A DNA stretch of 34,403 bases from an uncultured Clostridium sp. (lineage in GTDB: Bacteria > Bacillota > Clostridia > Lachnospirales > Lachnospiraceae). The stretch is taken from assembly GCA_900541315.1 (NCBI GenBank), contig UQJF01000013.1, forward strand, positions 1 through 34,403, written 5' to 3'. The notes beneath the pieces are model-generated. The model worked only from the letters and a program-made list of their open reading frames with translations. It was not told where the DNA came from and made no database searches. The translations under genes and the position numbers were made by a program. How positions within the stretch are numbered: the first letter of the stretch is position 1; each line of letters starts with the position of its first letter. Shown here piece by piece: positions 23,733 to 32,557 of this stretch.

Positions 23733-24884
23733 TTATGACCTGCCGCCAAATATCATTTCAAAAGCAACTCTGTATCCTAAAGGAAGGGAAGCTTCCTCTA
23801 CATATTCCTCTCTTGTATGAGCACCGGCCCCACTGTAGCAGCCCACACACACGCTTGGGATCCCCATAGAAAGCGGGATATTGCAGTCTGTAGAACCTGA
23901 ACCAACTCCAGGGCAGATTTCTGTTACTGTCTCTACCGCTGCTTTTGCACGTTCAAGAAGGCATGCCTGACGTTCTTTATCTACATCACCGGAGCATGGA
24001 CGGATGCCCAGGATCTCATAAGTAATATCAAGACCGGCTGCCTTTGCCTCATTTACTGCTGCCTCAAATTTTTCTTCCATATAAGCCAGATTTACTTTTC
24101 TGTCAGAGCGGAACTCGTATAACATGGAAGCTTCCTGGGCAATGGTATTAACAGAAGTGCCACCGGAAATAGTACCCACGTTGTAAGTGGTCTTTCCGCC
24201 TTCCGGCACCTTGATCTGATACAGCTTTTCAATGATACCTGCCAGTTTTTCAATGGCATTATCATTGCCGAAATTGCCAAAAGAATGTCCGCCCTGAGTG
24301 CGTACCGTCACTTTATAACGGTTAGATCCCACTGCTTCATCTACCAGATGCTCCAGGCTGCCGTCAAAGGTGCAGAAAGTGTTCATACGGCTGCCGTAAT
24401 CTTCGCAGATCTTTTTAACGCCTTTCAGGTTTCCAAGACCTTCTTCTCCTGAATTGCATACAAAGATCAGTCCAGGTTCTGTTTCCGGCCGGATCTGGTT
24501 AAGTTTGCCTTCTTTTATCATAAGAGCAGTATATTTTGCTGCCAGAAGGACACATACAAGGCAGGCAGTGTCATCACCTACGCCCGGACAGCAGATATGT
24601 CCGTTTTCCACCTTTAAAGGAAGTTCCGTCTCATCTGGAAAAACTACGTCTGTATGGGCCATATAAACATCCACATTATCCCTTAAAACAGCTGGATAAA
24701 CTACATTTAATGCCTCATCAATATAGACTCCCTCTGCTCCCTGTTCCTTTAACCAGTTACAGCAAAACTGGGCTCTTTTTTCCTCATGATTAGATGGGGA
24801 AGGGATCTTTGCAATGGTAAGAAGCAGGTCATATGCCTCTTTTTCATGTTCCTTGATAAAACGCTCCATAGCTTCGCTTAACAT
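23733..24884 (-). CDS. M20-family metallopeptidase
   Basis: A di-zinc aminoacylase/dipeptidase-type hydrolase of 383 residues. The metal ligands are visible in order: VYMAHTDVV (His and Asp), GDDTACLVCVL (bridging Asp), SGEEGLGN (catalytic Glu and Zn Glu), and GAHTREEYV near the end (Zn His). The dimerisation domain starts about YKVTVRTQGGHSFGNFG. The peptide substrate is unknown. Its ATG at 24884 is one base after the stop of the GlgX-like gene, with AAGGA 7 nt upstream, so the pair is co-transcribed. A terminator follows at 23626-23673. Confidence 0.92.
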   Translation of the reverse strand: MLSEAMERFIKEHEKEAYDLLLTIAKIPSPSNHEEKRAQFCCNWLKEQGAEGVYIDEALNVVYPAVLRDNVDVYMAHTDVVFPDETELPLKVENGHICCPGVGDDTACLVCVLLAAKYTALMIKEGKLNQIRPETEPGLIFVCNSGEEGLGNLKGVKKICEDYGSRMNTFCTFDGSLEHLVDEAVGSNRYKVTVRTQGGHSFGNFGNDNAIEKLAGIIEKLYQIKVPEGGKTTYNVGTISGGTSVNTIAQEASMLYEFRSDRKVNLAYMEEKFEAAVNEAKAAGLDITYEILGIRPCSGDVDKERQACLLERAKAAVETVTEICPGVGSGSTDCNIPLSMGIPSVCVGCYSGAGAHTREEYVEEASLPLGYRVAFEMIFGGRS

Positions 24885-24885
24885 A

Positions 24886-26964
24886 TTACATTCCTTCTTT
24901 CCGGTTCTCTTTAGGACCTTTTCTTTTCATTTCTGCCTTTATTTCTGTTTTTGTTTCTGCTTTTGTTTCCGTCTTTGTTGCATTTTCTGCTTCTGTTTTT
25001 ATTTCTGTTTTTATTTCTGCCTTTATTTCTATCCTTTTCCCTGCCCTGCTTCCTGAATGCTTTTGGATCTGAACTACAGCCTTCTTTTCCGGACATTTAA
25101 GTCCGGCAAATACCTGGATAGATCTTGCAAGAACTAGAGCCTCTTTCTGGTCATCCAGAAGTTTTTCTTTGCCTTCCGTAAAAAATCCATTCATGTTATC
25201 TTCTGCCGTATCTAATACCTGATGCCAGCTGTATCCTGAAGGAAGATTGGGAAGTGCAAATGTATGTGGCTCCCAATGCATATTATAGGCAGTATAAAAG
25301 TACGGTTCTTCGCTGCCATCTGCATTTTCCCCATAAGAAGCACTGTAAAATACCCCCAGCTGGCGGCTGTAGCGTTCAAAGTCCGGACACCAGGCCTTTT
25401 CCCCATGGAAAGATACATCCGGCAGACCTACGGACTTATGATCCATTAATGTAGGTTCTGTGCTGCGGTGGAACAGACTGTGCTTTTTGCGGAATGAAAT
25501 AAGCTCTTTTGTAAACTCATAAAGTCCCTTATGGGCATCTGATAAATTCCAGTTTAACCAGGATATCTCATTGTCCTGACAATAAGCATTATTATTTCCC
25601 TTCTGGGTGCGGCCAAATTCATCACCTGCCATGATCAGCGGTGTTCCCTGGCTTAAAAAAAGCATGGTAAGGGCATTTTTAAGCTGGCGTTTGCGCAGTG
25701 CAAGGATCTTTTTCTTTCGCACCGGACCTTCTGCACCACAATTCCAGGACTGGTTGTAATCAGTGCCATCATGATTTTCCTCGCCATTGTCCTCGTTGTG
25801 CTTGTGATCGTAGGAAACCATATCTAACAGCGTAAAGCCATTGGTATTTGCCATGTAGTTAATAGAAGCTACTGTATCCGGGTTGTCCTTTACATGAAGA
25901 GCCACCTGGTTCAACATACCTTCATCGCCTTTTAAGAAGCTGCGCATATCCAGCATAAATCCTGTCTCGTAAGCAGACAGACGCCGACCGGGACCTTTCT
26001 TTTCTTCTTTGGATCTGCTGCTTCTGTCTGTTCCCTTTTCCAGCCTCACTTCGTCCCAATTTTTCGCCCAAAGCTTCAGATCAGCAAGGTAAGGATCCTT
26101 TACAATAGTTTCCAAAGGAGCATAACCCACTATATGTATACCATCTACATGATACTCTGCCGCCCAGAAGCGCAGCACATCTACCACATAGGAAGGCGAC
26201 TGTGTCCCATCAAAGTATAACTCAATGACCAGTTCCATTCCTGCTTTATGTAATGCTTTTACCAGAGTCTTAAACTCCTTTACCGGGTCTTTTTTCTGTC
26301 CCGGTGCTGCGCCTGCATAAGCAGCTTTTGGCGCAAAGCTGTGGCCGCAGCAGTAGCCCCAGTAATTTATCTTTCCGGGAACATCTTCCATGACTTCATC
26401 AAATTCTACAGGCGGCATCATTTCTACTGTGGTAATGCCCAGTTCTTTCATATAAGGGATCTTATCTGCGACCACTCCAAATGTTCCCCGCTTCCAGCTT
26501 TCCCCTTTAAAGGAAGCATGCTTTGAAAACCCTCTTGGATGTATCTTGTATACAATGCACTCATTAGCCGAAATTTTAGGCCGTCTGTCCTCTTCCCAGT
26601 CAAAGTCTTCTTTCACTGCTTCAAAAGGTGTGTGCAGCGCCCGTGCTGCTGCCTTCTCATCTCCCCATTTTTCCCGTCCTGTAAAACAGGTTCCAAATGG
26701 ATCTGGAATTTCTTTTTCTTCTTCCTCAAAGGCATATTCCAGACCTGTAAAATCTCCTTTTACCGTCATATAATGCACATTTCCCATACGGGCATTTTCC
26801 GGAAATGCAAGTCTGGCCATCCGTTTTCTGCTTCCCTTTTCAAAAAGCAGCAATGCCGGTTTTTTCTCAGAAACAAATGCCACATCAAATCCCCCCTGAG
26901 TCTTTGTCACTCCCAGGGGATAGATTTTTCCCTCATTTGTCTCTATGCTATACTCTCTTTTCAT
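24886..26964 (-). CDS. GlgX-like GH13 protein lacking all catalytic residues (pseudoenzyme)
   Basis: A 692-residue protein clearly built on the glycogen-debranching (GlgX/isoamylase) scaffold: YKIHPRGFS (about 139-147), INYWGYCCGHSFAP, HVDGIHIVGYAP, VSYDHKHNEDNGEENHDG, SQGTPLIMAGDEFGRTQKGN and NNAYCQDNEISWLNWN. Yet the GH13 sites are lost. The nucleophile position of DGFRFD is V279, the acid/base Glu of LIAEPWD is K301 (LWAKNWD), the His-Asp of AHDGFTL is T374-N375, and region I (FNHT) reads FDGT. The frame is intact, so it is probably a functional non-enzymatic relative, perhaps binding glycogen or a partner. The last 50 residues are a Lys/Glu/Thr repeat tail. The start has AAAGG upstream. 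It is coupled to the peptidase. Confidence 0.9.
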   Translation of the reverse strand: MKREYSIETNEGKIYPLGVTKTQGGFDVAFVSEKKPALLLFEKGSRKRMARLAFPENARMGNVHYMTVKGDFTGLEYAFEEEEKEIPDPFGTCFTGREKWGDEKAAARALHTPFEAVKEDFDWEEDRRPKISANECIVYKIHPRGFSKHASFKGESWKRGTFGVVADKIPYMKELGITTVEMMPPVEFDEVMEDVPGKINYWGYCCGHSFAPKAAYAGAAPGQKKDPVKEFKTLVKALHKAGMELVIELYFDGTQSPSYVVDVLRFWAAEYHVDGIHIVGYAPLETIVKDPYLADLKLWAKNWDEVRLEKGTDRSSRSKEEKKGPGRRLSAYETGFMLDMRSFLKGDEGMLNQVALHVKDNPDTVASINYMANTNGFTLLDMVSYDHKHNEDNGEENHDGTDYNQSWNCGAEGPVRKKKILALRKRQLKNALTMLFLSQGTPLIMAGDEFGRTQKGNNNAYCQDNEISWLNWNLSDAHKGLYEFTKELISFRKKHSLFHRSTEPTLMDHKSVGLPDVSFHGEKAWCPDFERYSRQLGVFYSASYGENADGSEEPYFYTAYNMHWEPHTFALPNLPSGYSWHQVLDTAEDNMNGFFTEGKEKLLDDQKEALVLARSIQVFAGLKCPEKKAVVQIQKHSGSRAGKRIEIKAEIKTEIKTEAENATKTETKAETKTEIKAEMKRKGPKENRKEGM
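24890..25050 (-). repeat. low-complexity K/E/T repeats encoding the GlgX-like tail
   Basis: Hexanucleotide-like repeats encode KTEIK, KAEIK and KTETK units. On the plus strand the same DNA is a TTTCTG/TTTATT-rich tract that reads as a spurious Phe/Cys protein. The tract is prone to slippage. Confidence 0.75.
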
Positions 26965-27056
26965 ATATTGCGCCTTTCAATCCCATTTCCTTTATTTGCG
27001 CTATCAAATCCCGCTGCGCGGCATTGCCGCAAAGAAACCGCCTCTCAGATTTTGGC

Positions 27057-28916
27057 CTATTTCTGGCTTTCGATCTGCTCCACCAGATCCGTCAGATACA
27101 TCCACCTGTCCATTTTCTCCTCCAGCTGTGCTTCTTTTTCTGTTTTTTCCTTCATCAGCTCATTCAGACGTGTATAATTGCTGGCAGACTTTTCAATCTC
27201 TGTTTCCAGGGCTGCTATAGCTTCTTCCAGACCCGCAATATCTCCTTCAATGGTCTCCCATTCTCTCTGCTCTTTATAGCTTAAACGCAGCTTTTTCTGG
27301 GCTCCGGAAGTCTCCTTCCAGTTGTTTTTATTCACTGCCTTTGCGTTCGGATCATTATCTTCAACGGCATTTTTGTCTGAAGCTTTGCCCAAACCTGCAT
27401 TTCCGCTGATCTGTGGATGACGCTCATTCCATGCACGCTGATAATCGGTAAAACCGCCTTCATACTGCTGCACCACCCCATTTCCCTCAAAAGCGAAAAT
27501 ACGGTTTACCACACGATCCAGAAAATAACGGTCATGAGATACAGTGATAACGATACCCGGGAATGTATCCAGGTAATCTTCCAGTAAGATCAATGTCTGG
27601 ATATCCAGGTCATTGGTAGGCTCGTCCAGGATCAGTACATTTGGCGCTTCCATGAGGATACGCAGAAGGTACAGACGACGTTTTTCACCTCCTGAAAGCT
27701 TTCCGATGGTTGTATACTGCATACTGGATGGGAACAGGAAACGTTCCAGCATCTGGCTGGCGCTGATGCTGCCGTCTTTTGTTTTTACATATTCTGCTGC
27801 ATTGCGGATATAGTCGATCACCTTCAGGTTCTCATCCATGGCCTCATTTTCCTGGGAGAAATAGCCCAGTTTTACAGTCTGTCCGATCTCTACTGTACCG
27901 GAATCCGGTTCTACCCAGCCGGCAATGATCTTCATCAACGTAGACTTTCCGCTTCCGTTCTGGCCGATAATACCTACACGGTCATTTTTCAAAAAGATAT
28001 AGGTGAAATCCTTCATCAGCACCTTATCCCCATATGATTTGCAGATATCCTTCAGCTCTACAGTGGTACGTCCCAGACGGCTTCCAATAGACTCCAGCTG
28101 TACATTTCTGTCATACTCCGGACCTTCCTGGTCACGCAGCTGCTCATATCTTTGGATATGGGCTTTCTGCTTGGTAGAACGGGCTCTTGCACCGCGCTGC
28201 ATCCAGGCAATCTCTGTGCGCAGGATAGACTGGCGCTTGCGTTCTGCTGCCTCTGCCATGCTTAAACGTTCTGCCTTTAATTCCAGATATTTCTCATAAC
28301 CGCCCTGATAACTGTACAGCTTTCCTTTGTCCAGCTCAACAATACGGTTGGTAACACTATCCAGGAAATACCGGTCATGGGTGATCATTAAAAGAGCACC
28401 CTTAAAGGACTTTAAATAACCTTCCAGCCAGTCAGCCATCTGACTGTCCAGGTGGTTGGTCGGCTCGTCCAGTATTAAAAGATCCGCTGTACTTAAAAGA
28501 ACGCTTGCAAGAGCCACGCGCTTTCTCTGGCCACCGGAAAGAGTCTCCACTTTTGCGTCAAAATCTTCAATCTCCAGGCGGTTTAACATGGACTTTGCAG
28601 AAGCCTTTAATTCTTCCACAGAGCTGAAATGAGGCTCATTTTTATTGTCCCTTACAATACTGTCAAGAATGGTATCTCCAGGAGTAAACTCCGGGATCTG
28701 GGGCAGATAGCGGACATACAGGCTACGCCCCTTTACAACCGTACCGCCGTCCGGCTCCTCTAAACCTGCCACAATGCGCAGCAACGTAGATTTTCCTGTG
28801 CCATTGATGCCGATAAGACCTACTTTTTCCCCTTCGTTGATGGAAAATGCAGTATCATTAAACAGCAGGCGTTCTGTATAGGATTTTGTTAAATGTTCTA
28901 TGGTAAGTAAATTCAT
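27057..28916 (-). CDS. ABC-F family ATPase, Uup-like
   Basis: A duplicated ABC ATPase without membrane segments (619 residues). Both halves are complete: Walker A GINGTGKST and GQNGSGKST, signatures LSGGQRKR and LSGGEKRR, Walker B LLILDEPTNHLDS and VLILDEPTNDLDI, and H-loops with THDRYF and SHDRYF. The interdomain linker (about 235-300) is basic and helical. The C-terminus (about 530-619) is a predicted coiled coil rich in E and K, the DNA/ribosome-binding domain typical of Uup. ABC-F proteins act on the ribosome or, for Uup, in DNA-structure and translation quality control. The start is ATG 28916, with AAGGA 11 nt upstream. A short GC-rich hairpin (27018-27030) follows. Confidence 0.92.
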   Translation of the reverse strand: MNLLTIEHLTKSYTERLLFNDTAFSINEGEKVGLIGINGTGKSTLLRIVAGLEEPDGGTVVKGRSLYVRYLPQIPEFTPGDTILDSIVRDNKNEPHFSSVEELKASAKSMLNRLEIEDFDAKVETLSGGQRKRVALASVLLSTADLLILDEPTNHLDSQMADWLEGYLKSFKGALLMITHDRYFLDSVTNRIVELDKGKLYSYQGGYEKYLELKAERLSMAEAAERKRQSILRTEIAWMQRGARARSTKQKAHIQRYEQLRDQEGPEYDRNVQLESIGSRLGRTTVELKDICKSYGDKVLMKDFTYIFLKNDRVGIIGQNGSGKSTLMKIIAGWVEPDSGTVEIGQTVKLGYFSQENEAMDENLKVIDYIRNAAEYVKTKDGSISASQMLERFLFPSSMQYTTIGKLSGGEKRRLYLLRILMEAPNVLILDEPTNDLDIQTLILLEDYLDTFPGIVITVSHDRYFLDRVVNRIFAFEGNGVVQQYEGGFTDYQRAWNERHPQISGNAGLGKASDKNAVEDNDPNAKAVNKNNWKETSGAQKKLRLSYKEQREWETIEGDIAGLEEAIAALETEIEKSASNYTRLNELMKEKTEKEAQLEEKMDRWMYLTDLVEQIESQK

Positions 28917-28999
28917 GCGGTGATTATTCCTTCATTATTTCTTCATTATTTCTTCGTTTTAGTCTCCAAAAAAAGTATAGCACAAAGAAAAAACCGCGG

Positions 29000-29758
29000 C
29001 TACCTTTTGATCACTAATTCCACCGGACAATGGTCGGAACCAAACACCTCTGTATAGATCTTTGCACTCTCTAAGTCATCTTTTAAGCTCTCGCTGACAC
29101 AGAAATAGTCAATACGCCAGCCTGCGTTCTTTTCCCTTGCTTTAAAACGGTAGGACCACCAGGAGTAGATTCCTTCTGTATCCGGGTAAAAATAGCGCCA
29201 GGTATCAATAAAACCGGCATTTAAAAGATCCGTAAACTTGCCTCTTTCTTCATCTGTAAAGCCTGCATTTTTCCGGTTGGTCTTTGGATTTTTCAGGTCG
29301 ATCTCCTTGTGGGCTACGTTTAAATCTCCGCAGAAGATCACCGGCTTTTTTTCCTCTAACGTCTTCAGATATGCCCTGAATGCATCTTCCCAGGTCATAC
29401 GGTAGTCCAGTCTGGCAAGACCGTCTTTGGAGTTTGGTGTATAGCAGGTAACGATGTAATATTCCGGAAACTCAGCTGTGATCACTCTGCCTTCGTGGTC
29501 ATGTTCCTCAATACCAAGACCATAGGAAACAGAGATCGGCTCTTCTTTTGTGAACATGGCCGTGCCGGAATATCCTTTTTTTTCAGCATAATTCCAGTAC
29601 TGGTGATAGCCCCGCAGATCCAGATGGATCTGACCTTCCTGCAGCTTGCTTTCCTGTATACAGAATACATCTGCATCTGCCTCATTGAAAAAGTCCATAA
29701 AACCTTTTCCCACACAGGCACGCAGACCATTTACATTCCAGGATATGAGTTTTTTCAT
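29000..29758 (-). CDS. exoA: exodeoxyribonuclease III (AP endonuclease)
   Basis: A class II AP endonuclease/3'-5' exonuclease of base-excision repair, 252 residues. Metal and catalytic residues of the EEP fold are seen in ISWNVNG (Asn 8-10), CIQESK (E36), [23 protein letters not shown] (Asp and Asn), WRIDYFCVS and GSDHCPV (terminal Asp-His). The start is ATG 29758 with AAAGGAG 8 nt upstream. It lies 128 bp after luxS in the same direction, separated by several hairpins without T-runs. Confidence 0.95.
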   Translation of the reverse strand: MKKLISWNVNGLRACVGKGFMDFFNEADADVFCIQESKLQEGQIHLDLRGYHQYWNYAEKKGYSGTAMFTKEEPISVSYGLGIEEHDHEGRVITAEFPEYYIVTCYTPNSKDGLARLDYRMTWEDAFRAYLKTLEEKKPVIFCGDLNVAHKEIDLKNPKTNRKNAGFTDEERGKFTDLLNAGFIDTWRYFYPDTEGIYSWWSYRFKAREKNAGWRIDYFCVSESLKDDLESAKIYTEVFGSDHCPVELVIKR

Positions 29759-29783
29759 GATGTTCTCCTTTGCTGTATATCAA

Positions 29784-29888
29784 TTTCCCCACCTTATATA
29801 TGGGGAAACCAGTTGTACTCCACTGCCCCGTGAAGCAGGGCAAAAGTACTCAATTATTCTTAGTACATCATTTACGAAACGATGTACT
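29784..29888 (-). other. hairpin-rich luxS-exoA spacer
   Basis: Three inverted repeats lie in a row: AGTACATC/GATGTACT (29862-29869, 29881-29888, overlapping the luxS stop), TGCCC/GGGCA (29824-29828, 29838-29842) and TTTCCCC/GGGGAAA (29784-29790, 29802-29808). None is followed by a clear T-run on the minus strand. They may be processing or partial termination sites between luxS and exoA. Confidence 0.5.
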
Positions 29889-30372
29889 ACTCCGGATACA
29901 CTAATCTTGACTCCGGGAACTCATCAATATGTGTCAGCACCTTCAGATACTTTACTGCCAGGTATTTTGCCATGCCAAGGTTCATGTCCAGATAATTGCC
30001 GCAGTCCTTTGGTGATGCCCCAGGTACTTCACCTTCAAAATCACGGACAAATCCGTACATTTCCACCACTAAAGGCAGAATGTCCTTTGACTCATAATCA
30101 CCTGCCAGCAAGAGATAAAAACCGGTTCTGCAGCCCATTGGTCCAAAGTATACAGTCTTATCCCCAAATTCCTTATGGTTTCTTAAAAAGGTTGCACCTA
30201 AATGCTCAATGGTGTGCATTTCTGCGGTATTCATAACAGGCTCTTCATTGGGGGAAGTCATGCGCAGATCAAAGGTGGTAACAGTGCTGCCACCCACTTT
30301 GTCCTTTCTGGATACGTAAACTCCCGGCTGTAATTTTATATGGTCGATGGTGAAACTTGCAATCTTTTCCAT
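29887..30372 (-). CDS. luxS: S-ribosylhomocysteine lyase (AI-2 synthase)
   Basis: The enzyme cleaves S-ribosylhomocysteine to homocysteine and DPD, the precursor of autoinducer-2, recycling the methyl cycle. The 161-residue protein has the metal motif HTIEH (H53, H57), the catalytic Cys C81 in GPMGCRTGFY, and the third metal ligand C124 in KDCGNYLDMNL. The start is ATG 30372, 8 nt after GAGG. The ATG two codons upstream overlaps the ribosome site. No Pfs nucleosidase gene is adjacent. The 329-bp leader (30373-30701) has repeats described separately. Confidence 0.96.
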   Translation of the reverse strand: MEKIASFTIDHIKLQPGVYVSRKDKVGGSTVTTFDLRMTSPNEEPVMNTAEMHTIEHLGATFLRNHKEFGDKTVYFGPMGCRTGFYLLLAGDYESKDILPLVVEMYGFVRDFEGEVPGASPKDCGNYLDMNLGMAKYLAVKYLKVLTHIDEFPESRLVYPE

Positions 30373-30439
30373 GGTCATTTCCTCTTTTCTTTCAATTCTT
30401 CTCTTGTTTTCCGCTTATTTTTCCTTACATTTCCAGTGC

Positions 30440-30577
30440 TGCATATTCCTGCAATATGGAGAAATACTCCCTGAGAATGGCAGAAAGGCAGGTCCCAGCA
30501 ATTCCCGGTTCCTGCCCTCCTTACTCTTATCGTTCTTTATGCATTATATCTCTTTTCAGGCGGTGCATATTCCTGCA
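30440..30577. repeat. two copies of a 14-bp near-palindrome in the luxS leader
   Basis: TGCATATTCCTGCA occurs at 30440-30453 and again at 30564-30577. The arms TGCA/TGCA are complementary, and in the second copy extended to GTGCA...TGCAC, followed by a small hairpin CGGC-GTA-GCCG. A TATAAT (minus strand, about 30544-30549) lies between them and may be a luxS -10 box. Confidence 0.45.
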
Positions 30578-30624
30578 CGGCGTAGCCGTACAAGAAGCAT
30601 CAAAGATCACTCCGATGTGAAATT

Positions 30625-30672
30625 TGACACAAAAAGCTGCTACAAGCAAACTTGACACTGCTTCTTGTGTCA
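30625..30672 (-). terminator. inverted repeat after the ABC-F gene
   Basis: TGACACAAAAAGC (30625-30637) and GCTTCTTGTGTCA (30660-30672) are complementary with one mismatch. It lies 30 bp past the ABC-F stop on the minus strand. No T-run follows, so terminator function is uncertain. Confidence 0.4.
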
Positions 30673-30701
30673 GACTTCCCGCCGCCCTGATAGTTATCGT
30701 A

Positions 30702-32339
30702 TTAATCGTCTTCCTCGTCACTTTCAGTTACAGTGAAGGTAAATCTCTTACGTGCCATTTCATCGCTTTCCAGATATTCATCATAGGTAGTGATCTTATC
30801 GATCAGCTTGCCGTTAATGATCTCCATGATACGGTTGGCAGTGGTCTGTACGATCTGGTGGTCACGGGATGAGAAGATCATCACACCCGGGAACTTGATC
30901 ATACCGCGGTTCAATGCGTCAATAGACTCCATATCCAGATGGTCAGTCGGCTCATCTAACATCAGTACATTTGCACCGGAGATCATCAGCTTTGATAACA
31001 TACAGCGGACTTTCTCACCACCGGATAATACCTTAACCTTCTTAACGCCGTCTTCACCTGCAAACAGCATACGTCCTAAGAATCCACGTACATAGGTTAC
31101 GTCCTTCTCAGGAGAATACTGGGTCAGCCACTCAACAATGGTATCATCATTTGCAAACTCAGCAGAGTTATCCTTCGGGAAGTAAGACTGGGTAGTTGTA
31201 AGTCCCCACTTATAACTTCCTTCATCTGGTTCCATTTCGCCGGAAAGGATCTTAAATAATACAGTCTTTGCACGCTCGTTTGGTCCAACTAAAGCAACTT
31301 TGTCCTCTCTTCCAAGGATAAAGGAGATATCATCTAAGATCTTCTCGCCGTCAATGGTCTTGCTTAAATGCTCTACTGTAAGAACTTCATTTCCGATCTC
31401 ACGGGCCGGACGGAAGTCGATATATGGATACTTTCTGCTGGATGGCTTAATGTCATCTAACTGGATCTTCTCTAAGGCTCTCTTACGGGAAGTAGCCTGC
31501 TTGGACTTAGAAGCATTTGCAGAGAACCGCTGGATAAATTCCTGTAATTCCTTGATCTTCTCTTCCTTCTTGCGGTTTGCTTCCTTCATCTGCTTGATGA
31601 TCAGCTGGCTGGACTCAACCCAGAAGTCATAGTTACCAGCATACAGCTGGATCTTGCCGTAGTCGATATCAGCGATCTGTGTGCAGACCTTATTTAAGAA
31701 ATAACGGTCATGGGATACTACGATAACGGTATTCTCAAAGTTGATCAGGAACTCCTCTAACCATGCAATAGCATCCAGATCCAGATGGTTGGTAGGCTCG
31801 TCAAGAAGCAGGATATCAGGATTTCCAAACAGTGCCTGTGCCAGTAAAACTTTGACCTTCTGGGCACCTAACAGAGTGTTCATCTGTGCATAATGGAATT
31901 CAGTTCCGATGCCCAGACCATTTAACAGGTTTTCTGCATCAGACTCTGCTTCCCATCCATTCATGGTAGCAAATTCGCCTTCCAGTTCTGCTGCCTTGAT
32001 GCCATCCTCATCTGTGAAGTCTTCCTTCATATAGATGGCTTCCTTTTCCTTCATGATCTGGTACAGTCTTGCATTTCCCATGATAACAGTATCCAGAACG
32101 GTATACTCATCATATTTGAAATGGTCCTGCTGTAAGAAGGAAAGTCTCTGTCCCGGAGTAATGGCAATATCACCGCTGGTTGGCTCTAACTGTCCGGAAA
32201 GGATCTTTAAAAATGTAGACTTTCCGGCGCCGTTTGCACCGATCAGTCCATAACAGTTGCCTTCTGTAAACTTGATATTTACATCTTCAAACAATGCCTT
32301 CTTTCCTACACGAAGGGAAATATTATTCGCACTTATCAT
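30702..32339 (-). CDS. ABC-F family ATPase (YbiT/EttA-like) with degenerate sites
   Basis: A soluble tandem ABC ATPase of 545 residues that acts on translating ribosomes by family analogy. The first half has a normal Walker A (GANGAGKST) and Walker B (LLLDEPTNHLD), but its signature reads LLGAQKVK rather than LSGGQ. The second half has a normal signature (LSGGEKVR) and Walker B (LMLDEPTDHLD), but a Walker A of GPNERAKT, where the glycine before Lys is Ala. The linker (KEANRKKEEKIKELQ) is a helical arm as in EttA. An acidic end (TESDEEDD) closes the protein. The start is ATG 32339 with AAAGG 8 nt upstream; the frame extends further upstream into the terminator. Confidence 0.9.
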   Translation of the reverse strand: MISANNISLRVGKKALFEDVNIKFTEGNCYGLIGANGAGKSTFLKILSGQLEPTSGDIAITPGQRLSFLQQDHFKYDEYTVLDTVIMGNARLYQIMKEKEAIYMKEDFTDEDGIKAAELEGEFATMNGWEAESDAENLLNGLGIGTEFHYAQMNTLLGAQKVKVLLAQALFGNPDILLLDEPTNHLDLDAIAWLEEFLINFENTVIVVSHDRYFLNKVCTQIADIDYGKIQLYAGNYDFWVESSQLIIKQMKEANRKKEEKIKELQEFIQRFSANASKSKQATSRKRALEKIQLDDIKPSSRKYPYIDFRPAREIGNEVLTVEHLSKTIDGEKILDDISFILGREDKVALVGPNERAKTVLFKILSGEMEPDEGSYKWGLTTTQSYFPKDNSAEFANDDTIVEWLTQYSPEKDVTYVRGFLGRMLFAGEDGVKKVKVLSGGEKVRCMLSKLMISGANVLMLDEPTDHLDMESIDALNRGMIKFPGVMIFSSRDHQIVQTTANRIMEIINGKLIDKITTYDEYLESDEMARKRFTFTVTESDEEDD

Positions 32340-32385
32340 GTCATTTACCTTTCTTATAAATAAATCTATTGTTTTTGTTTCCGCT

Positions 32386-32416
32386 AAAAGAGGGGGCATT
32401 TGCTGTCCCCTCTTTT
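32386..32416 (-). terminator. terminator between mgtC-like gene and ABC-F gene
   Basis: AAAAGAGGGG (32386-32395) pairs perfectly with CCCCTCTTTT (32407-32416), an A/T-flanked stem that can work on both strands. The rest of 32417-32557 shows no gene. Confidence 0.8.
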
Positions 32417-32557
32417 CTGTCTTATGTACTTACAGGATAACCTGAAAATACATTCTTCGCTCAATATCAGATTGTACAGGGAAACACAGCATTTTGCAAG
32501 GTCTTTTTACAGGAAATTTCCCATTTGCAGACTATTTATAAGCTGTTTCTCCGTCAG

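Noticed and set aside
24814..25056. Plus-strand Phe/Cys-rich frame (CFCFCF pattern)
   Set aside because: It is antisense to the K/E/T tail of the GlgX-like gene and is only a shadow of low-complexity DNA.
30373..30701. A SAM or SAH riboswitch before luxS
   Set aside because: No recognisable core motif such as the SAM-I k-turn region was found; only unrelated repeats are present.
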